From assembly GCA_964349675.1 (NCBI GenBank), contig CAYGHD010000017.1:1-11652 (forward strand): 11,652 bases of DNA. Direction: 5' to 3'. A program made the translations under genes and the position numbers. The stretch comes from GWA1-54-10 sp964349675. Lineage in GTDB: Bacteria; Patescibacteriota; Minisyncoccia; Phycocordibacterales; SBAW01. Below, piece after piece: positions 5,758 to 11,652 of this stretch; within the stretch, counting starts at the first letter, position 1; each line of letters begins with the position of its first letter. A model generated the notes under the pieces. It did not search any database. It was not told the origin of the DNA and saw only the letters and a program-made list of their open reading frames with translations.

Positions 5758-6726
5758 TTATTTTTTAAGGCAGGTTTGTCCGTTGCGCTCCAATAGTGTC
5801 GGGATTTCCCGCACCAACAACACCCCCGTTTGTGCAAACAGCACTTCAATGAGCAGGCCGCGGCGTACATCAGCAGAGAAATATTGGTCAAACATAAAAT
5901 TGCCGAGCGAGTAGTATATGTATTTACCTTTATACACTTCCGACTGCTCTACCACATGCGGGTGCGACCCAACAACCAACTCGGCGCCCGCGTCTACAAA
6001 CTGCCGCGCAAGGGTTTGCAGCCGCAGCGGTGCGATTGTTTTGTATTCGTCGCCCCAATGAGTGTACACAATGGGCAAGCGCCCCTGAAGCCGGGCGTCG
6101 GCCACTTGCTGCAGCACCAATGCAACGCGCTCTTTTTGCGAGGCGGGCGCAAATTCATTGTAGTTAATAAACGCCAACGACACTCCGCGGAGGTCTTTGT
6201 ATGCAACTGTTTGCACAGATGGGTCGCCAAAATACTGCAGCCCATTTTTTTGTAGATACGTGAGCGTCGACCGCACCCCTGCCGCGCCAAAATTTAAAAT
6301 ATGGTTGTTGCCCAAGTTTACAATATCTATCCCCTGTCTTTTAAGCAGCGGCGCTGTCGATGTGGGAAAGGTAAATTGAAAATTCTCTGGCGAGCCGACT
6401 TTTGACCCCAAACTCACGGAGGCATGTTCGGTTATAGGCCCCTCCAAGTTAACCACCGTCAAGTCAGGCGTATGCAGCACATCTCCCAAACACGCAAACA
6501 AAAAATCTTCGCTTTCTCTCATGGCCGCAGCGCGGATGTTGCGATCTAAAAACATATCCCCTGCAAACAGCACGCTCACGGGGGCAGGGGTAGCTTCTGC
6601 AACTGCTGCGGCTTGTGGTGTTTCCCGTACTGAAAGGGTGAGCGGCAGCAGCATCACTGCCAAAAGCAAAACCGCCCCGCCCAACGCGCGCAGCAGTATT
6701 AAAAGTCTGGGCGTTGTTGGTTCCAC
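5758..6726 (-). CDS. CapA family protein (PGA_cap metallophosphatase-like), membrane-anchored
   Basis: 322-residue protein with one N-terminal membrane helix (about 8-32), a short Ala/Pro-rich linker, then an extracytoplasmic domain of the CapA/PgsA family, a calcineurin-like metallophosphatase fold named after poly-gamma-glutamate capsule synthesis. Family motifs, in order: FAGDMFLDR (54-62), VNLEGPIT (92-99), NLGNNHILNFG (137-147), THWGDEY (222-228), GSHPHVVE (253-260) and YSLGNFMFDQ (272-281). The Asp/Asn/His residues for a two-metal site are present. No capB, capC or capD gene is nearby, so capsule synthesis is not implied; a role in cell-envelope phosphate or peptidoglycan chemistry is equally possible. 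The start is GTG 6726, directly next to the pyrG stop (TAA-GTG, no gap), with no SD, so translation is probably coupled to pyrG. The downstream Nudix gene starts after 62 bases. Confidence 0.9.
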   Translation of the reverse strand: MEPTTPRLLILLRALGGAVLLLAVMLLPLTLSVRETPQAAAVAEATPAPVSVLFAGDMFLDRNIRAAAMRESEDFLFACLGDVLHTPDLTVVNLEGPITEHASVSLGSKVGSPENFQFTFPTSTAPLLKRQGIDIVNLGNNHILNFGAAGVRSTLTYLQKNGLQYFGDPSVQTVAYKDLRGVSLAFINYNEFAPASQKERVALVLQQVADARLQGRLPIVYTHWGDEYKTIAPLRLQTLARQFVDAGAELVVGSHPHVVEQSEVYKGKYIYYSLGNFMFDQYFSADVRRGLLIEVLFAQTGVLLVREIPTLLERNGQTCLKK

Positions 6727-8370
6727 TTATGTTGTGTGTTTTTGCACCGCAGCGGCAATAAACGCTTTGAATATTGGATGCGGGCTCAGCGGCCGCGACA
6801 AAAACTCAGGATGGAATTGCACACCAAGGAAAAATGGGTGGACACTTTGTGGGAGCTCAACAATCTCCATCAACACCCCGCTTGGTGATTTGCCTGAAAA
6901 TACGAGTCCTGTTTTTTCAATCGCCTCGATATATTTTGGGTTTACCTCAAACCGATGGCGATGGCGCTCCGAGATTTCTCCTTTGCCATATGCCTCACGT
7001 GCAATAGTGTCAGCGGTAAGTACGCAAGGGTACGCGCCGAGTCGCATGGTCCCGCCATAGGCTCCTTGCTCCATCACTTCCTTCTGGCTTTCCATAATAT
7101 CGATAACTGGATATGGCGTATCTTTTTTGATTTCTGTTGTGTGCGCACCGGCAAGCCCAGCCATATTGCGCGCTGCTTCTATGACCGCAAGCTGCATACC
7201 GTAGCAAATCCCAAAGTATGGGATTTTATGCGTGCGCACATACTCGATTACTTTTATTTTTCCCTCCACCCCTGTCTCGCCAAACCCACCAGGGATGAGC
7301 ACGCCGTCGTATTTGTCTAGCTCGGCAAGCGGCAAGGTGCCCGACTCAAAGTCTTGAGAGCTTAAATAGCTGATGGTTGGTTTTACCGCATGCGCATAGC
7401 CGGCAGTTTTAATGGCTTCCAACACTGAGATGTAGACATCTGACAGCACAAACTCGCCCGAGCTAAAGTATTTGCCCACCACCGCGATGTTGACCGCGCC
7501 TGCCGCGTTGCGTTTTGCATCAACAAATTTCTGCCACGGCCCCAAGTCGGTGGTACGTTTTGGTAAGCCTAAAATATTGGTCAAAATGTCTCCCAGCCCA
7601 TCATGCTCATAATTGTTGGGTACATCGTAAATGCTTTCGACATCGGGGGCAGAAATGACGTTTTCTGCGGGAATATTGCAAAAGACTGCTATTTTTTCTT
7701 TCCGTTTTGCATCAAGCGGCATAGAGGAGCGCGCCAAAATAACATCTGCTTGCAACCCAACGCTGTTGAGCGAGCGGGCCGCATACTGCGTTGGTTTGGT
7801 CTTCATCTCGCCTACATTACTTGGAATGGGCACGTACGAAACCATCACCACCGCAACGTCGCGCGGATGCTGCTGTTTGAGCATGCGGGCTGCCTCCAAA
7901 AAGATAATGTTTTGATATTCGCCGATGGTGCCACCTATTTCTATAAGCGTCACCTCTGCTTTTGCTTTTTTTTGCGCTTCGGTGATGCGGCGGATAACCT
8001 CAAGCGGGATGTCCGGCACCACTTCTACATTTTTACCCTTGTATTCCAAATTGCGCTCGCGGCGGATAACCTCCAAGTACACCCGCCCCGTGGTCATGTA
8101 GTTTATTTCAGGAAATGACTCGTCCAAAAAACGCTCATAGTTGCCCATGTCTTGGTCAGTCTCGTATCCGTCATTGAGCACAAACACCTCACCGTGCTCG
8201 GTTGGGTTCATGGTGCCCGCGTCGACGTTGATGTAGGGGTCTATTTTTATCGCCGTGACCGAAAAATCTTTTGCTTTCAAAATCCGCCCAATAGAGGACG
8301 CTGCAACCCCTTTGCCGATACCCGACATTACCCCGCCCACTACAAAAATATACTTTGGAGCATCAGCCAT
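6727..8370 (-). CDS. pyrG: CTP synthase (glutamine hydrolysing)
   Basis: 547 residues, the normal length. It converts UTP to CTP using ATP and ammonia from glutamine. The N-terminal synthase domain has the P-loop GGVMSGIGKG (12-21), KIDPYINVDAGTMNP (42-56), the metal ligands Asp72 and Glu144 (IEIGGT), and KTKPTQ (190-195), the UTP/CTP site. The C-terminal class I glutamine amidotransferase domain has the GGFG oxyanion loop (361-364), nucleophile Cys389 in GICYGMQ, GGTMRLG (439-445), RHRHRFEVN (469-477), and His520/Glu522 in FHPEF. All catalytic residues are present. Unlike the common GGVVSSLGKG and GICLGMQ forms, this one has MSGIGKG and Cys-Tyr-Gly. ATG 8370 lies 12 bases after the ftsX stop and has no SD. 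CTP synthase is usually kept in small-genome CPR bacteria that lack most nucleotide synthesis. Confidence 0.98.
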   Translation of the reverse strand: MADAPKYIFVVGGVMSGIGKGVAASSIGRILKAKDFSVTAIKIDPYINVDAGTMNPTEHGEVFVLNDGYETDQDMGNYERFLDESFPEINYMTTGRVYLEVIRRERNLEYKGKNVEVVPDIPLEVIRRITEAQKKAKAEVTLIEIGGTIGEYQNIIFLEAARMLKQQHPRDVAVVMVSYVPIPSNVGEMKTKPTQYAARSLNSVGLQADVILARSSMPLDAKRKEKIAVFCNIPAENVISAPDVESIYDVPNNYEHDGLGDILTNILGLPKRTTDLGPWQKFVDAKRNAAGAVNIAVVGKYFSSGEFVLSDVYISVLEAIKTAGYAHAVKPTISYLSSQDFESGTLPLAELDKYDGVLIPGGFGETGVEGKIKVIEYVRTHKIPYFGICYGMQLAVIEAARNMAGLAGAHTTEIKKDTPYPVIDIMESQKEVMEQGAYGGTMRLGAYPCVLTADTIAREAYGKGEISERHRHRFEVNPKYIEAIEKTGLVFSGKSPSGVLMEIVELPQSVHPFFLGVQFHPEFLSRPLSPHPIFKAFIAAAVQKHTT

Positions 8371-8382
8371 ACATCAATGTGA

Positions 8383-9315
8383 TTAAATCTTTAAATACCG
8401 TCGCACCGCCAAAAAGTTTGCCACCGCACCAATGAGCGCACCGCTGCCGATGATGATCAGGAAGAATATAGGGAAGTGCGACAGGTAGTAGGAGAAGATA
8501 TTGATGCCGCCGAAGAACTCTTCAGTAGCGCTCCCCAGCCAGTAGGTAACGGGGTAGAAAATAATCAACGTAATACTGCCGGCCACAAACCCCTGAATTA
8601 ACCCTTCAACCATAAATGGCGCGCGGATGTAAAATTGCCCAGCACCCACCAGCCGCATCACTTGGATCTCCTCGCGAGAGGTAAAAATAGCCAAGCGGAT
8701 CATATTAAACAGCGTCATTATGGTGGTCACCACAAAGATTGCGATTATCACAAAGCCAAGCTGCCCTGCAGCGTTGGTTATTTTTTCAAGCCGGTCGAGC
8801 GCTTGGCGGTGCTGCGCGTCAAAGTAGTTTACTTTGTCGATGATGCCCTGGCTGCCCGTTGAAAGCGCCTGCTGTTGTTTGAGAAAGTTTGCGATAGACG
8901 CGTACTGCGAAATGTCTTTTGCTTTAATGTTAAGCACGGCTCGCAGCGGGTTTTGCCCAAGCTCGTTGAGCGACTGCAGTATCAGCTGATCGTTTTGATG
9001 CCGCGCCCGAAAGGCCACAAGCGCATCCTCTGCCGACACATACGCGGCGCTCTCTACTTCGGGCAGTGCTTGGATAGATTTTTGCAGCTGCAAAATATCT
9101 TCTTCAGCAGCATTGGCCGTAAAATAGACGTTAACGTCAGCTTTGTCACGCAGCTGTGCCAGCGTGGTATTGAGCATAATGCCTACAAACAGCATCATGC
9201 CAAGGATGAACAGCGTCACCGTCATTATCATGACGGAAGAAAAGGAGATGAAACCGTTCCTCCAAAAATCGAGGAAGCCCGCCCGAAGTACTCGTTTTGT
9301 TGTTACCCAGTTCAT
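8383..9315 (-). CDS. ftsX: Cell division protein FtsX (permease of FtsEX)
   Basis: 310-residue membrane partner of FtsE. The topology matches FtsX: a short cytoplasmic N-terminus, TM1 about 22-47, a large extracytoplasmic domain about 50-180 that in other bacteria binds peptidoglycan hydrolases or their activators, then TM2 about 185-205, TM3 about 232-258 and TM4 about 282-304. The conserved cytoplasmic coupling segment FTSREEIQVMRLVGAG (211-226) follows TM2, and the extracellular domain holds the usual VSAEDAL (93-99). ATG 9315 is chosen; a TTG codon just before it is in frame and cannot be excluded, but neither has a well-placed SD. The gene is 59 bases after ftsE and 12 bases before pyrG. 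FtsEX uses ATP to switch on septal peptidoglycan cleavage. Confidence 0.95.
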   Translation of the reverse strand: MNWVTTKRVLRAGFLDFWRNGFISFSSVMIMTVTLFILGMMLFVGIMLNTTLAQLRDKADVNVYFTANAAEEDILQLQKSIQALPEVESAAYVSAEDALVAFRARHQNDQLILQSLNELGQNPLRAVLNIKAKDISQYASIANFLKQQQALSTGSQGIIDKVNYFDAQHRQALDRLEKITNAAGQLGFVIIAIFVVTTIMTLFNMIRLAIFTSREEIQVMRLVGAGQFYIRAPFMVEGLIQGFVAGSITLIIFYPVTYWLGSATEEFFGGINIFSYYLSHFPIFFLIIIGSGALIGAVANFLAVRRYLKI

Positions 9316-9374
9316 CAATTGGTCTATAGTACCTCGCTTCTAGCCCACAAAGCAACCGCAATATCCTCTTTGTA

Positions 9375-10055
9375 TTACAAAATATACTTCCCTTCCCGGT
9401 CATCCCGGATAACCTTACCTCTGTCCATGGTAATTACCCGCTTTTTAAGCGCGTCAATGACCCCTTTATTATGCGTCGTCAAAATCACTGTCGTACCTAG
9501 GTCGTTTATTTTTTTCAAAATTTGCACCACCTCAAAGGTGTTCACCGGGTCGAGGTTGCCTGTTGGCTCGTCGGCAATAATCACATCAGGCTGGTTAACT
9601 ATCGCCCGGGCAATAGCCACCCGCTGCTGCTCGCCGCCCGACAGCTCGTCGGGAAAATTGTTCATCTTGTCGCCTAGGTCAACCAAATTGAGCACATGCG
9701 GTACGTCCGAGCGGATCTCCTCTTCATCCCGGCCAGCCGCCTCCATTGCAAAAGCAATATTCTCGTATGCAGTTTTGTTTGGCAGCAAACGAAAGTCCTG
9801 AAACACCGTGCCGATTTTGCGGCGCAGATGGTTGATGCGATGCAGCGGCACTTGATGCACGTTGATTGATTCAAAAAAAACTGAACCAGTGGTTGGATGT
9901 TCTTCAGCGAGGAGCATCTTAACCAAGGTGGTTTTGCCGGCACCAGAGTGGCCCACGATTGAGATAAACTCACCGGGCTCCACCGAAAAGCTAACGTCTT
10001 CCAACGCTACTGAGCTGTCGGCATATACTTTACTAACGCGATCGTAATATATCAT
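9375..10055 (-). CDS. ftsE: Cell division ATP-binding protein FtsE
   Basis: 226-residue ABC ATPase of FtsEX. Walker A GHSGAGKT (35-42), Q-loop Gln86 in VFQDFRLLP, signature LSGGEQQR (138-145), Walker B VIIADEP (158-164), D-loop GNLD (166-169) and H-loop His195 in TTHNK are all present. The VFQDFRLL segment and the next gene, ftsX, separate FtsE from related MacB/LolD-type ATPases. ATG 10055 has a clear GGGAGG-type SD (10070-10066 and one base beyond), 10 bases before it. It follows prfB after 49 bases, in the widespread order prfB-ftsE-ftsX. ATP binding at the inner membrane drives conformational change in FtsX. Confidence 0.97.
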   Translation of the reverse strand: MIYYDRVSKVYADSSVALEDVSFSVEPGEFISIVGHSGAGKTTLVKMLLAEEHPTTGSVFFESINVHQVPLHRINHLRRKIGTVFQDFRLLPNKTAYENIAFAMEAAGRDEEEIRSDVPHVLNLVDLGDKMNNFPDELSGGEQQRVAIARAIVNQPDVIIADEPTGNLDPVNTFEVVQILKKINDLGTTVILTTHNKGVIDALKKRVITMDRGKVIRDDREGKYIL

Positions 10056-10104
10056 AGAGAAACAACCTCCCTATTGTAGTACGCATAGCCCCGTTTGCAA
10101 AACA

Positions 10105-10962
10105 TTATTCCTCCACAGGTAAAAAAGCGTGTATGTTGCCATCCAATACTCCTTCTGCATCATGCACCTCCACACCGCTGCGATGGTCTTTCACCAACTT
10201 GTAGGGATGCAGCACATATGAGCGAATTTGGCTTCCCCATTCTATCTTGCTTGCGTTGGTGGAAAGGTCGGCAACTTTTTCTTTATGCTCGGCCTCAAGC
10301 TGGCGCATGAGTTTTGCTTTGATAATCGCTAACGCTTTTTCTTTATTTGCCCCTTGAGTACGCTCGCCATCTACGTGCGCTGAAATCCCCGTCGGGATGT
10401 GCACAATGCGTACCGCAGTCTCGCGCTTGTTGACGTTTTGCCCACCCGGGCCGCTGGAGCGCGCAAAGGTAATATCTAAATCTTTTTCTGGAACATCTGC
10501 AGCCACTTTGGCGATTACTGGCAACACCTCGACCAGCACAAAAGAAGTTTGGCGTTTTTTAGACGCATTAAATGGAGAGATGCGTACTAGGCGATGCACC
10601 CCGTACTCTCCTTGCAAACGTCCGTATGCACCCCGACCTTCAACCTCGACCGACACATTGCGATACCCGCCGTGGTCATTTTGGTTTTCGTGGAGCGTGC
10701 GCATCCCCCACCCCTGGCCTTCAGTGAATTTACGATACATCTCGAGCAGCATGCGCGCAAAATCTTCAGCGTCGTCACCCCCCGCACCCGCCACAATCGA
10801 GAGCACCGCATTGCCTTTTTTGTATGCATCGCCACCCTCCGCCGCTGCTTTGAGGTCGTGCAACTCTTTGATCAGCGCCTGGGCTGTGTGTTTGTCAGCC
10901 CAAAAATCAGCAGCCTGCATTGCAGTCTCGATTTCCGCTATGCGATTTCCTTTCTGGTCCAT
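10105..10962 (-). CDS. prfB: Peptide chain release factor 2, with shortened N-terminal domain
   Basis: Class I release factor ending translation at UAA and UGA. It has the RF2 codon-reading motif SPF (129-131, in RISPFNASKKRQTSF) and the catalytic GGQ (173-175, in SSGPGGQNVNKRE) that triggers peptide release in the ribosome. The C-terminal EWGSQIRSYVLHPY and VLDG segments are typical. It has 285 residues, about 80 fewer than usual RF2. The loss is in domain 1: after DFWADKHTAQALIKELHDLK (19-38) the usual long helical stretch is missing, and the PCRF core resumes at GNAVLSIVAGAGG (50-62). The start is ATG 10962. No other start codon exists before the upstream in-frame TAA, and there is no CTTTGA programmed frameshift site. 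No SD is present. It heads the - strand operon. Confidence 0.96.
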   Translation of the reverse strand: MDQKGNRIAEIETAMQAADFWADKHTAQALIKELHDLKAAAEGGDAYKKGNAVLSIVAGAGGDDAEDFARMLLEMYRKFTEGQGWGMRTLHENQNDHGGYRNVSVEVEGRGAYGRLQGEYGVHRLVRISPFNASKKRQTSFVLVEVLPVIAKVAADVPEKDLDITFARSSGPGGQNVNKRETAVRIVHIPTGISAHVDGERTQGANKEKALAIIKAKLMRQLEAEHKEKVADLSTNASKIEWGSQIRSYVLHPYKLVKDHRSGVEVHDAEGVLDGNIHAFLPVEE

Positions 10963-10971
10963 GTGCGGGCT

Positions 10972-11000
10972 AGTATACCAATTGTTGACTTTTTTGTAAA
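10972..11000 (-). promoter_or_regulatory. prfB operon promoter, extended -10 type, giving a near-leaderless mRNA
   Basis: On the - strand: -35 TTTACA (11000-10995), a 17-base spacer, and extended -10 TGG-TATACT (-10 at 10977-10972). Only 9 bases separate the -10 from the prfB ATG, so transcription should start 1-4 bases before it. A second - strand -10, perfect TATAAT (11009-11004), lacks a usable -35 and would give a leader of about 34 bases without an SD. Confidence 0.7.
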
Positions 11001-11013
11001 AGAATTATAAAAT
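10985..11013 (+). promoter_or_regulatory. Promoter of the divergent Nudix gene
   Basis: -35 TTGACT (10985-10990), 17 bases, -10 TAAAAT (11008-11013); TATAAA (11006-11011) at 15 bases is an alternative. A start near 11020 leaves an 18-19 base leader containing AAAAGG (11022-11027), a weak SD. It interlocks with the prfB promoter. Confidence 0.65.
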
Positions 11014-11038
11014 ATTTTCAGAAAAGGCATCGTGTGTA

Positions 11039-11557
11039 ATGGATATACAAAAACGTCGCACCACCCGCGACATTAAAGCGACTGTTGTGGTATTGGTACA
11101 ACTTGTTAATGCAGCAAAACTACTTGGGTACGTGCTGGTGCGAAACACGCTGAGCTACCCACGATCTCAGGCGTTTTATAAACTGCCAGGCGGAAGCCAG
11201 AAAGAGGGCGAAAGCCTTACTGAAGCGGCATATTGGGAGTGCTTTGAAGAGTCGGGCATCGACCTTGCACCATCACTCGACACTTTACAGTACCGGCAAT
11301 ATATTCCAGACGGCTATTACACAAAACATTTGTTTGTGGCACAGATTGATACCCGCCAAGCGATGGGTCTATATAACCCCAGCGCAAACCCGGGCGTGTT
11401 GAAGCCCCGCGGCAATCAAGGCGAGTGCGGGCATATCCTGAGCCCAGACGCGTTTCTTACACAGATAGTGTATGGCGGCATATTGAAGAGCCATCTTGGG
11501 ATGCTCGAGGCGGCAAAAATAATTGAACATATCAGAACAGGAACCATTGTCGAATGA
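11039..11557 (+). CDS. Nudix-domain protein with altered Nudix box
   Basis: 172-residue protein with a Nudix fold signature. After strands TVVVLVQLV (15-23) and LLGYVLVRN (28-36) comes LPGGSQKEGE and the helix: Gly52, Glu58, then WECFEESGI (66-74). The three acidic catalytic positions (Glu67, Glu70, Glu71) and Gly73 are kept, but the normally invariant arginine at the start of REUxEExGU is tryptophan (Trp66). Activity is therefore plausible but not assured. The substrate is unknown; it lacks the MTH1-like purine-pocket segment of the other Nudix gene. ATG 11039 has a weak AAAAGG site 11 bases upstream. It is transcribed alone, divergently from prfB, with its own terminator overlapping its stop codon. 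Confidence 0.82.
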   Translation: MDIQKRRTTRDIKATVVVLVQLVNAAKLLGYVLVRNTLSYPRSQAFYKLPGGSQKEGESLTEAAYWECFEESGIDLAPSLDTLQYRQYIPDGYYTKHLFVAQIDTRQAMGLYNPSANPGVLKPRGNQGECGHILSPDAFLTQIVYGGILKSHLGMLEAAKIIEHIRTGTIVE

Positions 11558-11588
11558 CCACCACACCCATGGTGGTCATTATTTTTTT
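11553..11588 (+). terminator. Rho-independent terminator of the second Nudix gene
   Basis: A perfect 11-bp stem AATGACCACCA (11553-11563) / TGGTGGTCATT (11570-11580), loop CACCCA, then ATTTTTTT to 11588. The Nudix TGA stop (11555-11557) is inside the stem. The last T is also the final base position of the opposite-strand tRNA CCA end. Confidence 0.93.
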
Positions 11589-11652
11589 GGAGCCAGAGGC
11601 CGGGATTGAACCGGCGACCTTCTCGTTACGAGTGAGATGCTCTACCAACTGA
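11588..11652 (-). tRNA. tRNA-Thr (anticodon CGT), partial, first 11 bases outside window
   Basis: Read on the - strand, the sequence enters at the D-arm (TCAGTTGGTAGAGC). It continues with the anticodon loop CTCGTAA, whose anticodon CGT reads ACG (Thr), variable loop AGGTC, T-arm GCCGG-TTCAATC-CCGGC, 3' acceptor strand CTCTGGC, discriminator T and an encoded CCA (11590-11588). The 5' acceptor strand lies beyond the window. The anticodon stem TCTCA / CGAGA has one mismatch, A31-C39, next to the loop. The encoded CCA directly borders the T-tract of the convergent terminator; no terminator for the tRNA itself is visible on its own strand. Confidence 0.93.

Noticed and set aside
8875..9801. 308-aa + strand reading frame opposite ftsE/ftsX.
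   Set aside because: It is the complement of two certain genes, with a low-complexity, basic, cysteine-rich translation typical of a shadow frame.
10073..10100. Possible internal promoter before ftsE on the - strand (TTGCAA, 16 bases, TACAAT).
   Set aside because: The predicted transcript would begin at or after the GGAGG site of ftsE and so lose it; the -35 matches only four of six bases. Read-through from prfB explains ftsE expression.
1..11652. CRISPR arrays, insertion sequences, toxin-antitoxin pairs, riboswitches and replication origins.
   Set aside because: No regular repeats, transposase-like proteins, paired small toxin/antitoxin genes, known riboswitch cores or DnaA-box clusters were seen.

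Overview
The window looks like a fragment of a Candidate Phyla Radiation (Patescibacteria, Parcubacteria-like) genome. This is an inference from several traits: compact genes; a release factor 2 with a strongly shortened N-terminal domain; a CTP synthase with a divergent P-loop; a membrane-anchored CapA-like protein in a housekeeping operon; a copper cluster joining a P1B ATPase, an HMA/DsbD-like membrane protein and an anchored cupredoxin; and small orphan proteins. TGA is used as a stop and an RF2 with an SPF motif is present, so the standard bacterial code applies rather than the UGA-recoded code of Gracilibacteria/Absconditabacteria.

Region 1 (1-2474, + strand): a copper-handling operon, cut by the window edge. 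It holds the C-terminal part of a Cu(I) P1B-type ATPase, a protein fusing a heavy-metal-associated (HMA) domain to a DsbD_2/TauE-like membrane domain, and a small membrane-anchored cupredoxin. The last two have no visible Shine-Dalgarno (SD) site. A UPF0213-type GIY-YIG nuclease gene (2586-2837) follows.

Region 2 (2838-4334, + strand): three small single-gene units, visibly richer in G+C than region 1, each with its own SD and its own rho-independent terminator. They encode a 99-aa protein of unknown function behind a near-consensus promoter, a 113-aa four-cysteine zinc-ribbon-like protein, and a 142-aa secreted cysteine-rich protein. None has a function I can name. This is the most novel part of the window.

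Region 3 (4362-11000, - strand, transcribed right to left): a long probable operon prfB - ftsE - ftsX - pyrG - capA-like - MTH1-like Nudix - inositol monophosphatase family, ending in a terminator at 4397-4362 that converges on the last + strand terminator. prfB-ftsE-ftsX is a recurrent bacterial gene order. FtsEX controls septal peptidoglycan hydrolysis, PyrG makes CTP, and the Nudix enzyme probably cleans oxidised nucleotides.

Region 4 (10963-11652): an intergenic region in which the prfB promoter and the promoter of a divergent second Nudix gene (11039-11557, +) overlap physically. The best prfB promoter would give a nearly leaderless mRNA. The Nudix gene ends in a strong terminator whose T-tract touches the encoded CCA of a - strand tRNA-Thr(CGT), cut by the window end.
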